Of a stretch of 64,000 bases of DNA, positions 8,699 through 19,154 are shown piece by piece. How positions within the stretch are numbered: position 1 is the first letter of the stretch; every line of letters begins with the position of its first letter. The position numbers and the translations under genes are program-made. Origin of the DNA: Hafnia alvei (GTDB lineage Bacteria; Pseudomonadota; Gammaproteobacteria; Enterobacterales; Enterobacteriaceae); NCBI RefSeq assembly GCF_034424155.1, contig NZ_CP139992.1, forward strand, positions 946,012 to 1,010,011, written 5' to 3'. The notes under the pieces were generated by a model that saw only the letters and a list, made by a program, of their open reading frames with translations, made no database searches and was not told the origin of the DNA.

Positions 8699-11600
8699 AT
8701 GCGCCAAGGATCATCTCAGTCACAAAGCTGCCGCTCTGTCCGCATGTTGCGCCGTAGTGTACTCGTGGCAGCGCTTATTACTGCACTTTCTGCCTGTGAT
8801 AATAGCGATGTGAAAACCACTACCACAGCGGATCCCGCCGCTGTCGCCACGCAAAAGAAAGCGTTGAGTGACACCGACTTGGCGCAAATGGCGAAACAAT
8901 CGCAGGGCAAAACGCTCACTTTACTCGATGCCTCGGAGCTACAGCTTGATGGGGCAGCCGCCCTTGTGCTCACTTTTTCCATTCCGTTAGATCCTAAACA
9001 ACAATTTGCCGATAGCGTTCACTTAGTGGATACCGAAAAAGGCAAAATCGACGGAGCATGGGAGCTTTCAGATAATCTGCGCGAACTGCGGTTGCGTCAT
9101 CTGGAGCCTAAACGCAAATTACTCCTCACGATTGATCCCTCCTTAGTGGCGCTTAATGGCGCAACGTTAGGTAAAGAAACACAGAAAAAAATTGCCACCA
9201 AAGATATTCAGCCAAGCGTTGGATTTGCTAGCCGCGGTTCGTTATTGCCCGGTAAAGTGGCTGCGGGTTTGCCGGTGATGGCGCTTAACGTAAACAGCGT
9301 AGACGTCAATTTTTATCGCATTAAGCCTGCATCGTTACCTGCGTTTTTATCCGAGTGGGGCTACGGCCAATCGGTGGAGTCATGGCGATCTGATGAACTG
9401 CTAAAAATGGCGGATTTGGTCTACAGCGGCCGCTTTGATCTCAATCCTCAGCGCAATACACGAGAAAAGCTTCAGCTTCCCCTGAGCGATATCAAACCTC
9501 TGCAAGAGAGCGGAGTTTATTTGGCCGTTATGCAGCAGGCGGGGCGTTACAGCTACAGTAATCCGGCTACGCTACTAACCCTGAGCGATATCGGTGTTTC
9601 ACTGCACAGCTATCACGAACGAATGGATGTCTTCACTCAGGCCTTAGCGGGCGGTGGTGCGATGTCTGATGTGGCATTGCAGGTGTTAGATGAAAAAGGG
9701 CGTGTGCTAACGGAAGGTAAAACCGATGCGCAGGGGCATGCACAGCTAAGCAAATCGCCAAAAGCGAAGCTGTTACTGGCGAACCAAAACGGGCAGACCA
9801 GTATTATCGATCTGACGCAGCCAGCGCTCGACCTCAGTGAGTTTGATATTGGTGGCCCAGAAGGCTTCAGCAAGCAGCTATTTGCTTTTGGCCCACGCGA
9901 TCTTTATCGCCCTGGTGAAACGGTGATCGTGAATGCTCTGTTGCGCGATGCCGATGGGCAGCCTTTGCCTGAGCAACCGATAAAAGTCGATGTGTTGCGT
10001 CCAGACGATAGCGTGGCATCAAGCTTCGTTTGGAAGCCGGAGAATGGGTTATATCAATATCGTTATGCGCTGCCTGAAAATGCGGCGACGGGCAAATGGT
10101 CGCTACGTTTCAATCTTGGCGACAACCAGCCGCGCTACTACGCGATTAATGTTGAAGACTTCATGCCTGAGCGCATGGCATTGGAAATCAAACCGGAAAG
10201 CGCATCTCCAATTGAGATGCAGCAGAGCGCCAGTTTCAATGTGTCAGGACGCTATTTATATGGAGCTCCGGCGGCCATGAACCGTCTTCAAGGGCAGCTT
10301 TATTTACGTCCGTTGCGTGAAGCGGTGACCGAATTACCGGGTTACAGCTTTGGTTCGGCCACGGAAGAAAATCTAAAGCGCTCCTTAGATGAAGTCGATA
10401 CCACGCTCGATGAGCAGGGAACGGCAAACATTGAAACGGAAAGTCAGTGGGCCGATGTTAAATCTCCTGTGCGTCTGATTTTCCAAGCGAGTCTTTTAGA
10501 GTCTGGTGGCCGTCCGGTGACTCGACGTAGCGAGCAGGATATTTGGCCAGCCAAGCAGCTGTCAGCGATCCGCCCGCTATTCGGGCAACAAGATATTTAT
10601 GATTATCAAACCAATAGCTACCGTAAGCAGCCGATGGTTGATGAAAATAGCGATGCTGCTTTTGATGTGATCTATACCGATCCGCTGGGGAAACGCCTCG
10701 CTAAACAGGGGCTGAAAGCCACGCTGATCCAGGAGCGTCGCGATTATTACTGGCAGTGGTCTGAGGGCGCTGGCTGGCAGTCTCAATACGATCAAAAAGA
10801 TCTGCCCGTCGGCGAGCAAACGCTAAATATTGCGGTTGACGGCAGTGCGAAAGTGAGTTTCCCCGTCGAATGGGGTTCTTACCGTCTTGAAGTTAAAGAT
10901 CCAACCAACGGCCTGATCAACAGCGTTCGATTCTGGGCTGGATATCGTTGGCAGGATAATACTGACGGCACGGGAGCCGTGCGCCCCGATCAAGTGAAGC
11001 TGAAGCTGGATAAACCTAATTATCAGCCCGGCGAAAAAGTGAAAGTGACCATCAACGCGCCAACCGCTGGCAAGGGATACCTGATGCTGGAGTCTGGCGA
11101 AGGGCCTTTATGGTGGCAGGAAATTGATGTACCAGAAGCTGGTACCACGGTAGAGGTTCCGCTCAATCAAGAATGGCGTCGTCACGATCTCTATTTCAAC
11201 GCGCTGGTGGTTCGTCCCGGTGAGAAAGACAAGCAGGTAACGCCAAAACGCGCGGTAGGCTTATTACATATTCCTCTCAATGAAGAAGCGCGTAAGCTGA
11301 ATGTGACGCTGACAGCACAAGAGAAAATCAGACCAAACCAGACAGTGCCGGTTCAGGTCAACGTTGCTGGGGCGGGGGGCGAGAAACAAAAAGAAGTGAC
11401 TGTGTTACTTTCTGCCGTGGACACCGGCGTTTTAAGTATTACTGATTTCAAAACGCCCGATCCTTACGACGCCTTCTTAGGTCGTAAACGCTACGGCGCG
11501 GATCAGTATGATGTTTACGGGCAGCTTATCGAAGGCTCTGGGCGTTTAGCAACGCTGCGCTTTGGTGGCGATGGCGAAGATGAAGATGCGCTGTCACGCG

Positions 11601-13696
11601 GGGGCAAGAAACCCCCAACGGAAGTGAATATCGTCGCGCAGCAGCTGCAACGCATCACGCTGGATGAAAATGGCAACGGGACGCTTCAGCTTCCAGTGCC
11701 AGATTTTAACGGTGAGCTAAGACTCATGGCTCAAGCGTGGAATGGGCAAAATTTTGGTAGCACCGAACGTAAAATGACGGTCGCAGCACCGGTTATCGCA
11801 GAGCTACAAACACCACGCTTCTTAGCGGGTGGCGATAGCAGCCAGCTGGCGCTGGACGTCACGAATCTGTCTGGGCATCCGCAAACGTTGGGTGTGGCAC
11901 TCACCACGTCGGGCCTTATCAGCCTGAGTGGCGACAATAGCCAAACGGTTGAACTCGAAAATGGACAGCGTAAAACGATCACTATTCCTGTTAGCGCAAA
12001 AGATGGATTTGGGGACGGTAACGTTGCGATCCGTATCGTCGGAATGCAGCTACCGGGCGAACAAGTCAGTGATTATGAACATAGCTGGAAAATCGGTGTA
12101 CGTCCGGCATACCCTGCTCAAACTCGCCATTTGGCGAGCATTATTAAACCTGGTGAAAACTGGCATGTAGATCCTGAGCAACTTTCAGGCCTCGTTGCGC
12201 CAGAAGCATCACTACTACTGACTAGCCGACCACCGCTGAATATTGCGCGTTACGTACGTGCACTGTATGCCTATCCGTACGGCTGTCTGGAGCAAACTAC
12301 CAGCGGCCTGTTCCCATCGCTGTATACCAATCAACAGCAGTTGGCGCAGCTAGGTATCAAAACCTCTCCGGATGACATTCGTCGACAGAATATTGAAACA
12401 GGAATTACCCGTCTGCTGGGTATGCAGCGCTATAACGGCAGCTTTGCGCTGTGGAGCAGCGATGGACCAGAAGAGTATTGGTTAACTGCTTATGTTACCG
12501 ATTTCTTGCATCGTGCGCGTGAACGCGGTTTTGCCGTACAGGATGACGGGTTGAAACAGGCGGATGCCGCGCTATTGCGCTATCTCCAGGATCGCAATCA
12601 AATCGATGTTAACAGCAGCGCACGTCCAGATGCGACGCGTTTTGCGGTGCAGGCTTATGCAGGGCTCGTTTTAGCACAGCAAAAACAGGCACCATTAGGT
12701 GCTTTGCGCCAGTTGTATGAGCGTCGTACTCAGGCTGAGTCCGGTTTACCTCTCATTCAGCTAGGCATTGCGCTTAAGCTGATGGGAGATACACCGCGCA
12801 GCGAAGAAGTGCTCAAGCAAGGTTTGGCATTGCAGCGCTCGGCAACGAACTATTGGCTGGAAGACTACGGTAGCCCAGTGCGCGATGACGCGATGATTCT
12901 AGCGCTGATGGAAGAGTTTAACCTCGAGCCAAAAACGCAGGAACAGCGCTTACTTTCATTGTCGGATCGATTAACGACCACTGAATACCTTTCGACCCAA
13001 GAACAGAATGCGGTATTTATGGCAGGCAAAGGTTTTATCGGCCAGCCGGAAAGTGAATGGAAAGGCGTGATTTCATCGGCTAAAGGTGTCGATTTAGCCT
13101 ATGGCGAGCAAGCTCAGGTCAAAAGCTATGATGAATCTTGGCTCTCTAATGGTTTGGTGATTAATAACCAAGGCGAGTCCACGTTATATCCGCGTTTTGA
13201 CGTGGTGGGTTATCCAAATAGCGCGCCACAGCCAATGAGCAATATTCTCAATATTAAACGTGATTTCTTAGGATTAGATGGCAAGCCGGTTGATTTGGCG
13301 CAGCTGAAAAGTGGGCAGCTAATTTTGGTTCATCTGGATGTGTGGGCGTCAGAGCATGTGCCGGATGCGCTGGTGGTTGATCTGCTGCCCGCAGGCGTTG
13401 AGCTGGAAAACCAGAACCTGAATGATGCTAGCGCAAGCTTAGATGATGCGGCAACCGAGGTGACTTCGTTGCTTGATGCATCACGGCAGACCACGCTCAA
13501 ACATCAAGAGTTCCGAGACGATCGTTATGTGGCCGCGGTGGATATTCAGTCTGGTCAGCATACGACTCTGCTGTATCTGGCAAGAGCGGTAACGCCGGGT
13601 AAATATCAACTGCCTGCGCCGCAGGTTGAATCAATGTATATCCCGCAGTGGCGCGCCGTTGGGGAAACGCCTGCAACTGTGAGTATCGCTCAGTGA
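8699..13696 (+). CDS. yfhM: Alpha-2-macroglobulin-family lipoprotein (ECAM/YfhM)
   Basis: Large periplasmic protease trap anchored in the inner membrane. It inhibits proteases by a thioester-linked conformational trap and is thought to guard the envelope together with PbpC. The N terminus has a lipoprotein signal ending LITALSAC (lipid cysteine C33 from this start). The MG-like beta domains follow, and the thioester motif GCLEQ is intact with the cysteine near residue 1196. Length is about 1665 aa against 1653 in E. coli. ATGs at 8687, 8699 and 8744 are possible starts; GGA 7 bases before 8699 favours that one, although the 8744 start would give the most typical lipoprotein signal. pbpC follows 13 bases later. 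Confidence 0.95.
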   Translation: MRQGSSQSQSCRSVRMLRRSVLVAALITALSACDNSDVKTTTTADPAAVATQKKALSDTDLAQMAKQSQGKTLTLLDASELQLDGAAALVLTFSIPLDPKQQFADSVHLVDTEKGKIDGAWELSDNLRELRLRHLEPKRKLLLTIDPSLVALNGATLGKETQKKIATKDIQPSVGFASRGSLLPGKVAAGLPVMALNVNSVDVNFYRIKPASLPAFLSEWGYGQSVESWRSDELLKMADLVYSGRFDLNPQRNTREKLQLPLSDIKPLQESGVYLAVMQQAGRYSYSNPATLLTLSDIGVSLHSYHERMDVFTQALAGGGAMSDVALQVLDEKGRVLTEGKTDAQGHAQLSKSPKAKLLLANQNGQTSIIDLTQPALDLSEFDIGGPEGFSKQLFAFGPRDLYRPGETVIVNALLRDADGQPLPEQPIKVDVLRPDDSVASSFVWKPENGLYQYRYALPENAATGKWSLRFNLGDNQPRYYAINVEDFMPERMALEIKPESASPIEMQQSASFNVSGRYLYGAPAAMNRLQGQLYLRPLREAVTELPGYSFGSATEENLKRSLDEVDTTLDEQGTANIETESQWADVKSPVRLIFQASLLESGGRPVTRRSEQDIWPAKQLSAIRPLFGQQDIYDYQTNSYRKQPMVDENSDAAFDVIYTDPLGKRLAKQGLKATLIQERRDYYWQWSEGAGWQSQYDQKDLPVGEQTLNIAVDGSAKVSFPVEWGSYRLEVKDPTNGLINSVRFWAGYRWQDNTDGTGAVRPDQVKLKLDKPNYQPGEKVKVTINAPTAGKGYLMLESGEGPLWWQEIDVPEAGTTVEVPLNQEWRRHDLYFNALVVRPGEKDKQVTPKRAVGLLHIPLNEEARKLNVTLTAQEKIRPNQTVPVQVNVAGAGGEKQKEVTVLLSAVDTGVLSITDFKTPDPYDAFLGRKRYGADQYDVYGQLIEGSGRLATLRFGGDGEDEDALSRGGKKPPTEVNIVAQQLQRITLDENGNGTLQLPVPDFNGELRLMAQAWNGQNFGSTERKMTVAAPVIAELQTPRFLAGGDSSQLALDVTNLSGHPQTLGVALTTSGLISLSGDNSQTVELENGQRKTITIPVSAKDGFGDGNVAIRIVGMQLPGEQVSDYEHSWKIGVRPAYPAQTRHLASIIKPGENWHVDPEQLSGLVAPEASLLLTSRPPLNIARYVRALYAYPYGCLEQTTSGLFPSLYTNQQQLAQLGIKTSPDDIRRQNIETGITRLLGMQRYNGSFALWSSDGPEEYWLTAYVTDFLHRARERGFAVQDDGLKQADAALLRYLQDRNQIDVNSSARPDATRFAVQAYAGLVLAQQKQAPLGALRQLYERRTQAESGLPLIQLGIALKLMGDTPRSEEVLKQGLALQRSATNYWLEDYGSPVRDDAMILALMEEFNLEPKTQEQRLLSLSDRLTTTEYLSTQEQNAVFMAGKGFIGQPESEWKGVISSAKGVDLAYGEQAQVKSYDESWLSNGLVINNQGESTLYPRFDVVGYPNSAPQPMSNILNIKRDFLGLDGKPVDLAQLKSGQLILVHLDVWASEHVPDALVVDLLPAGVELENQNLNDASASLDDAATEVTSLLDASRQTTLKHQEFRDDRYVAAVDIQSGQHTTLLYLARAVTPGKYQLPAPQVESMYIPQWRAVGETPATVSIAQ

Positions 13697-13709
13697 TAGC
13701 TGATTGAGG

Positions 13710-16031
13710 ATGTCACTAAAACGCTTACGCAAGTGGTGCGTGATAATCGCACTGCTTGCGCTGTTGATTTGTAGTGGGTTGTGGCTGGCTGATAAGGTCT
13801 GGCCGCTACCACTGAGTGACGTACAAGTGGCGAGGGTTGTTGTCGCTGAGGACGGCTCGCCGCTGTGGCGTTTTGCTGATGGGCAGGGGGTATGGCGCTA
13901 CCCTATTACGATCAAGCAAGTGTCGCCGTATTATCTTCAGGCATTGTTAACTTACGAAGATCGCTGGTTCTATAAACACCCTGGCATTAACCCTTTTGCT
14001 ATTGCGCGAGCGGCTTGGCAAGATCTTAGTCACGGTGAGATTATTTCCGGTGGAAGCACCCTGTCGATGCAGGTTGCGCGTTTACTCGATCCCCATCCTC
14101 GCACCTTTGGTGGAAAAGTGCGTCAAATCTGGCGCACCGCACAGTTAGAATGGCATCTCTCCAAGACTCAAATCCTTGAACTCTATCTTAATCGTGCGCC
14201 CTTTGGTGGCACGCTACAAGGCATCGGTGCGGCAAGTTGGGCCTATTTAGGTAAGCCGCCTGATGAGCTTACTCGTGGAGAAGCCGCCTTGCTGGCTGTG
14301 TTACCTCAGGCGCCAAGCCGTTTACGTCCAGATCGTTACCCAGAGCGCGCGCAGGCGGCGCGCAACAAGGTGCTAGACCGTTTGGTGCAGTATCAAGTAT
14401 GGACAAAACAGCAGGCGGATGATGTTAAGCAAGAGCCAGTTTGGTTAGCTTCACGACAAATGCCGCAGACAGCGCCACTGTTAGCACGGCGCATGGTGCA
14501 AACCTATCCACATCAGGATGTCATTGAAACAACTATCGATGCAGCTCTACAGCGGCAGCTTGAAACGTTAGCGCAGGGATGGCTTTCACGTCTGCCGGCG
14601 AAAACATCAGTAGGCGTGCTGATTGTTGATCACACGGATATGCAGGTGAAAGCCTACTTAGGATCGCTGAATTTTGCCGACCGCTCGCGCTTTGGCTATG
14701 TGGATATGGTGAGCGCGTGGCGTTCTCCCGGCTCCACTCTCAAGCCTTTTTTGTATGGGCTTGCGCTGGATGATGGGATTATCCACAACGAATCTTTGTT
14801 GCAGGACGTGCCGCGCCGTTTTGGCGATTATCGGCCGGGAAATTTTGATACGGGATTTCATGGCGCCGTGGCGGCAAGTGAAGCACTCACGCGTTCGTTG
14901 AATCTCCCCGCGGTACAGCTGATGGAAGCCTATGGCCCAAAGCGATTTACCGCCGAGCTGCGCAATGCAGGGCTAACGTTACGTTTTCCCGCTTATGCTG
15001 AGCCTAACTTATCACTCATTTTAGGCGGCGCGGGCATTAGGTTAGATCAGCTGGTTTCTGCCTACAGTGCGCTAGCGCGGCATGGACAAAGTGCAGATTT
15101 GCGTTTTGTACCCACGCAAAAAATTCATAATCGGCCGCTGATGTCTCCGGGGGCTGCGTGGATTATCCGCCGTACGCTGGCAGGGCAGGCAAGGCCTGAA
15201 CCGGATGATTCCCTGTCTGCGGTGGTTCCGCTGGCATGGAAGACGGGAACCAGTTTTGGCTATCGTGATGCATGGGCCGTCGGCCTGAATGCACGCTACA
15301 CCATTGGTGTGTGGGTTGGACGCCCAGATGGTACTCCGGTTGCAGGGCAATTTGGCTATGCGACGGCGATACCGCTGCTGTTTCAGCTCAATAATTTGCT
15401 GCTGAATAATCCACGCCTGCGTGGCAATGGATGGCCGATAGACCCTCGGCCGCGCTCGGTTTCCAGTGCGGTGATCTGCTGGCCCGGCGGTCAGTCGCTA
15501 AACGCGCAGGATACCAACTGTCGCCAACGCCGCTCCGCATGGATACTGGATGGCACTATTCCGCCTACGCTCGTTGCCCCAGGGCAGGAAAGCAGTCAGG
15601 GAATTTGGCTGCGTCAATGGTTAAACGATAAAGGCGAGCGTGTTGCCCCTGAATGTGTGGGAGCGGTTGAGAAAAAGCTCGCGCTATGGCCGTTGCCGCT
15701 AGAGCCTTGGCTCCCAGAGGCCGAAAAAAGATCCCACCGTTTGCCTATGGCAAGCCAAACTTGTCCGCCACCGGTCGAGACAGTTTCTGCACCACTCATT
15801 TTAATTGGGCTCAATAATGGTTCGATTCTGCGCCGTCCGCCGGGTAAGACTCGCATCGATTTGCGCTTAACGACGCAAGGGGGAAAAGGGGAACGCTGGT
15901 GGTTCTTAAACGGAGAACTGGTTTCTCAGGCACCACAGTTTGCCTATAGCTTTACGCGTGCAGGACGATATCAGCTAACGGTTATGGACGACGGCGGCCA
16001 GCTGACTAGCGCTGATTTTCAGGTGGAGTAA
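13710..16031 (+). CDS. pbpC: Penicillin-binding protein 1C (bifunctional peptidoglycan synthase)
   Basis: Class A PBP with one N-terminal membrane segment (about residues 9-28), a glycosyltransferase-51 domain with catalytic Glu E83 (TYEDRWF) and a transpeptidase domain with S342-T-L-K345 and the KTGT box. A C-terminal BiPBP_C domain follows from about residue 690. It polymerises and may cross-link peptidoglycan, and is paired with yfhM as in E. coli. The start was set at ATG 13710 (about 773 aa); TTG 13704 is an alternative, and the GAGG is unusually close to the ATG. Confidence 0.95.
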   Translation: MSLKRLRKWCVIIALLALLICSGLWLADKVWPLPLSDVQVARVVVAEDGSPLWRFADGQGVWRYPITIKQVSPYYLQALLTYEDRWFYKHPGINPFAIARAAWQDLSHGEIISGGSTLSMQVARLLDPHPRTFGGKVRQIWRTAQLEWHLSKTQILELYLNRAPFGGTLQGIGAASWAYLGKPPDELTRGEAALLAVLPQAPSRLRPDRYPERAQAARNKVLDRLVQYQVWTKQQADDVKQEPVWLASRQMPQTAPLLARRMVQTYPHQDVIETTIDAALQRQLETLAQGWLSRLPAKTSVGVLIVDHTDMQVKAYLGSLNFADRSRFGYVDMVSAWRSPGSTLKPFLYGLALDDGIIHNESLLQDVPRRFGDYRPGNFDTGFHGAVAASEALTRSLNLPAVQLMEAYGPKRFTAELRNAGLTLRFPAYAEPNLSLILGGAGIRLDQLVSAYSALARHGQSADLRFVPTQKIHNRPLMSPGAAWIIRRTLAGQARPEPDDSLSAVVPLAWKTGTSFGYRDAWAVGLNARYTIGVWVGRPDGTPVAGQFGYATAIPLLFQLNNLLLNNPRLRGNGWPIDPRPRSVSSAVICWPGGQSLNAQDTNCRQRRSAWILDGTIPPTLVAPGQESSQGIWLRQWLNDKGERVAPECVGAVEKKLALWPLPLEPWLPEAEKRSHRLPMASQTCPPPVETVSAPLILIGLNNGSILRRPPGKTRIDLRLTTQGGKGERWWFLNGELVSQAPQFAYSFTRAGRYQLTVMDDGGQLTSADFQVE

Positions 16032-16253
16032 ATTCGCACTGTGCTTCAAATCAAAAAAGTAATATTTCCTTAACATTTTTATCTCATTTCAATAGGCAAA
16101 TATTAGCCGCCCATCTATAATCGGCGGCGATTCACGGCCGGGGTTCGGCTTTCGAGGTGTGAAATAAGAGAATAATCCTTTCATTCAAATGGTTAGTGCT
16201 CTAAAAATATTCCATCTGCCTCTTACTGCTCGTAAACTCATAAAAAGTATCCC

Positions 16254-16259
16254 TATAAT
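16254..16259 (+). promoter_or_regulatory. Possible -10 element of the ndk promoter
   Basis: The 293-base gap between pbpC and ndk contains a perfect TATAAT 65 bases before the ndk ATG, without a convincing -35 at the usual distance. The rest of the gap is AT-rich, and I see no gene or clear hairpin in it. Confidence 0.35.
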
Positions 16260-16324
16260 CATTGGTGTTATACCAAGGTCTAGTGGAAATAACGGCTCTC
16301 ATTGGAAGTTAGACAGAGGTTTAA

Positions 16325-16756
16325 ATGACAGTAGAACGTACCTTCTCCATCGTAAAACCGAATGCGGTGGCTAAAAATGTTATCGGCGCTATTTATTCTC
16401 GTTTTGAAGCAGCAGGCCTGAAAATTGTTGCGGCAAAAATGGTTCATCTGACTCGTGAACAGGCGGAAGGTTTCTACGCCGAACACAAAGGTCGTCCGTT
16501 CTTTGACGGTCTAGTGGATTTCATGACTTCTGGCCCAATCATGGTTCAGGTTCTGGAAGGCAAAGATGCGGTTCGCCGTAATCGCGAAATCATGGGCGCG
16601 ACTAATCCTGAAAATGCTTTAGCTGGCACGTTGCGTGCTGACTATGCGGATAGTCTGACTGAAAACGCTGCTCATGGTTCTGATTCATTAGAGTCTGCTG
16701 AGCGCGAAATCGCCTATTTCTTTGCAAACAATGAAGTTTGTCCGCGCACTCGTTAA
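16325..16756 (+). CDS. ndk: Nucleoside diphosphate kinase
   Basis: Transfers the gamma phosphate between nucleoside triphosphates and diphosphates through a phosphohistidine. The catalytic H117 lies in ENAAHGSDS, with the phosphate-binding KPNAV near residue 11. At 143 aa it matches E. coli Ndk throughout. An AGAGG ribosome site precedes the ATG. It is a single-gene unit with its own terminator. Confidence 0.99.
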   Translation: MTVERTFSIVKPNAVAKNVIGAIYSRFEAAGLKIVAAKMVHLTREQAEGFYAEHKGRPFFDGLVDFMTSGPIMVQVLEGKDAVRRNREIMGATNPENALAGTLRADYADSLTENAAHGSDSLESAEREIAYFFANNEVCPRTR

Positions 16757-16839
16757 TCGATCACGCAAATCGGGAATTCATTCATAAAGCTAGGTCTAAT
16801 GGCATAGCATACCGATGAGAGACCGAGTACAATACCGCG

Positions 16840-16871
16840 CCCTGAGTGATTATCCTCAGGGACATTTTTTT
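16840..16871 (+). terminator. ndk terminator
   Basis: CCCTGAG (16840-16846) and CTCAGGG (16855-16861) form a perfect 7-bp stem with an 8-base loop, followed by ACA and a run of seven to eight T. Confidence 0.85.
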
Positions 16872-17041
16872 AGACACATTGCTAACCGCTTTATTTAATA
16901 AGTGTTTTTAATGTGTTGTACCGAGCAAGACTGAATGAGATGCAAACTGGGTTTGTATCTGTCGCCAACAGGCACTACGCTTGTCGGGTCAGTCACTTTA
17001 ATACCGTGCCGCAAAGTGTAACAACGAGGCCAGAGTTTAGT

Positions 17042-18313
17042 ATGTCTATACGCATGTCTGAAGATCCAACAACTACCCCCCATTCATCCAATTCAGATGC
17101 TATATCTGAATCTATTGTCGTCGAGTCAAACTTGTCTGAAATTAGCGCACCTGTAAATGCTGCGCAGGTTGATATTGTGCAACCTGCCCCGGCCAATCCG
17201 TCGGAAAAAATTAACCTTCTCGATCTTGATCGCCAACAACTGCGCGAGTTCTTCGCCAAGCTAGGTGAGAAACCGTTCCGCGCCGATCAGGTGATGAAAT
17301 GGATGTATCACTATTGCTGCGATAATTTTGATGAGATGACCGACATCAATAAGGTGTTGCGTAACAAGCTCAAAGAAATCGCTGAAATTCGTGCGCCAGA
17401 AGTGGCAGAAGAGCAACGTTCAACTGATGGCACCATTAAATGGGCGATTCAGGTGGGCGACCAACGGGTAGAAACGGTTTATATCCCAGAAGACGATCGC
17501 GCTACGCTGTGCGTCTCTTCGCAGGTGGGTTGTGCGCTGGAATGTAAATTCTGCTCTACCGCCCAGCAGGGCTTTAACCGTAACCTGCGTGTATCTGAAA
17601 TTATCGGTCAGGTATGGCGTGCAGCTAAGATTATCGGCGCTCATAAAGTTACCGGCCAGCGCCCGATCACCAACGTGGTGATGATGGGAATGGGCGAGCC
17701 TTTACTGAACCTGAATAACGTTGTTCCAGCCATGAATATCATGCTGGATGACTTTGGTTTTGGCCTGTCTAAGCGCCGTGTCACCCTGTCAACATCAGGG
17801 GTTGTTCCTGCGCTGGAAAAACTGGGTGATATGATCGACGTAGCGCTTGCTATCTCTCTGCATGCGCCGACGGATGAAATTCGTAACGAAATTGTTCCTA
17901 TCAACCGTAAATACAATATCGAAACTTTCCTTGGGGCTGTACGCCGCTACTTAGAGAAATCTAACGCCAACCAAGGACGTGTCACGGTTGAGTACGTGAT
18001 GTTGGATCATATTAATGATGGCATGGATCACGCACATCAGTTGGCAGAGTGTCTGAAAGATACGCCATGTAAGATTAACTTGATCCCATGGAACCCGTTC
18101 CCAGGTGCACCTTACGGACGTAGCTCAAACAGCCGCGTGGATCGTTTTTCTAAGGTTCTGATGGAATACGGCTTTACCGTAATTGTGCGTAAAACGCGTG
18201 GCGATGATATTGATGCGGCCTGTGGGCAGTTGGCTGGTGATGTTATTGACCGCACCAAACGTACGATTAAGAAAAAAATGGCCGGTGAACCTATCACGGT
18301 TCGCGAGGTCTGA
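17042..18313 (+). CDS. rlmN: Dual-specificity 23S rRNA/tRNA adenine-C2 methyltransferase RlmN
   Basis: Radical-SAM enzyme making m2A2503 in 23S rRNA and m2A37 in tRNAs. From this start the cluster motif CxxxCxxC is C164, C168, C171 and the catalytic pair corresponds to C157 and about C394, each 39 residues later than in E. coli. The 39 extra residues are an N-terminal Ser/Thr/Glu-rich tail before [11 protein letters not shown]. The start could also be ATG 17054; the frame is open back to 16913, so the true N terminus is uncertain. The catalytic core is certain. Confidence 0.95.
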   Translation: MSIRMSEDPTTTPHSSNSDAISESIVVESNLSEISAPVNAAQVDIVQPAPANPSEKINLLDLDRQQLREFFAKLGEKPFRADQVMKWMYHYCCDNFDEMTDINKVLRNKLKEIAEIRAPEVAEEQRSTDGTIKWAIQVGDQRVETVYIPEDDRATLCVSSQVGCALECKFCSTAQQGFNRNLRVSEIIGQVWRAAKIIGAHKVTGQRPITNVVMMGMGEPLLNLNNVVPAMNIMLDDFGFGLSKRRVTLSTSGVVPALEKLGDMIDVALAISLHAPTDEIRNEIVPINRKYNIETFLGAVRRYLEKSNANQGRVTVEYVMLDHINDGMDHAHQLAECLKDTPCKINLIPWNPFPGAPYGRSSNSRVDRFSKVLMEYGFTVIVRKTRGDDIDAACGQLAGDVIDRTKRTIKKKMAGEPITVREV

Positions 18314-18401
18314 CGCAGAGTGCATGCATATTAGTGATTTCCCTAGCATTGTTGGTCAGATTTTTTGATGATTCAGCGGAAAGGATAACGGGGTAAAAGC
18401 A

Positions 18402-19154
18402 ATGAAGCTAAAAATGGGATGGGTAATAGGGCTACTAACGACGAGTTTGTTGGTGGGCTGTTCAAGCTCTAAACCTGAAGGAGAGCAGATGGCTGCGGCG
18501 TCGCAGAGTCGGCTCGAACTTGGGTTGGAATACTTGAATCAGGGCGACTTAAAAGCCGCCCAACAAAATCTGGAAAAGGCGCGAGATGCGGCTCCAGACG
18601 ATTACCGAACCCAGCTTGGCATGGCGCTTTACCAGCAGCGCGCAGGCGATAACAATGCTGCGCAGAAAAGTTATCAAACAGCGATGAATTTAGCGCCACA
18701 GAATGGCACTGTGATGAATAATTACGGTGCGTTTCTGTGTAGTTTAGGGCAGTATGTAGCGGCACAACAACAGTTTAGTTCAGCTGCAAATCTTCCTGAT
18801 TACGGTCAGGTTGCAGATAGCTTCGAAAATGCAGGTTATTGTTTTCTAAAAGCAGGACAGACTGACGAAGCGCGAAAATTATTTAGTCGCGCTTTAAAGA
18901 GCGATCCGGATAAGGGAGTTTCGCTAATTGCGGAAGCTATCCGAGAATTTGACCAAGGGAAGCGCGGAGATGCGCGAGTAATGTCGGATGTTTACAATCA
19001 TATTCTACCGGCGAGTGCCAATAGCTTATGGTTACAAATCCGCTTCGCTGCGTTAGATGGGCGCCAAACGAACTTAGAGCGTTATGGCAAACAACTGGCG
19101 CGAAATTTTCCACAATCTCAACAGTACCAGCAGTTCCTAGCGAATGAATACTGA
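18402..19154 (+). CDS. pilW: PilW/PilF-type TPR lipoprotein
   Basis: Lipoprotein with signal ending SLLVGC (lipid cysteine C20) followed by about six TPR-like helix pairs (residues 30-240). The family includes the PilF/PilW pilotins that help type IV pilus secretins reach the outer membrane. The gene lies between rlmN and rodZ, the usual place in gamma-proteobacteria, but E. coli lacks it. No other pilus gene is in the window, so a pilus role is inferred. Its last 11 bases overlap rodZ, indicating coupled translation. Confidence 0.85.
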   Translation: MKLKMGWVIGLLTTSLLVGCSSSKPEGEQMAAASQSRLELGLEYLNQGDLKAAQQNLEKARDAAPDDYRTQLGMALYQQRAGDNNAAQKSYQTAMNLAPQNGTVMNNYGAFLCSLGQYVAAQQQFSSAANLPDYGQVADSFENAGYCFLKAGQTDEARKLFSRALKSDPDKGVSLIAEAIREFDQGKRGDARVMSDVYNHILPASANSLWLQIRFAALDGRQTNLERYGKQLARNFPQSQQYQQFLANEY

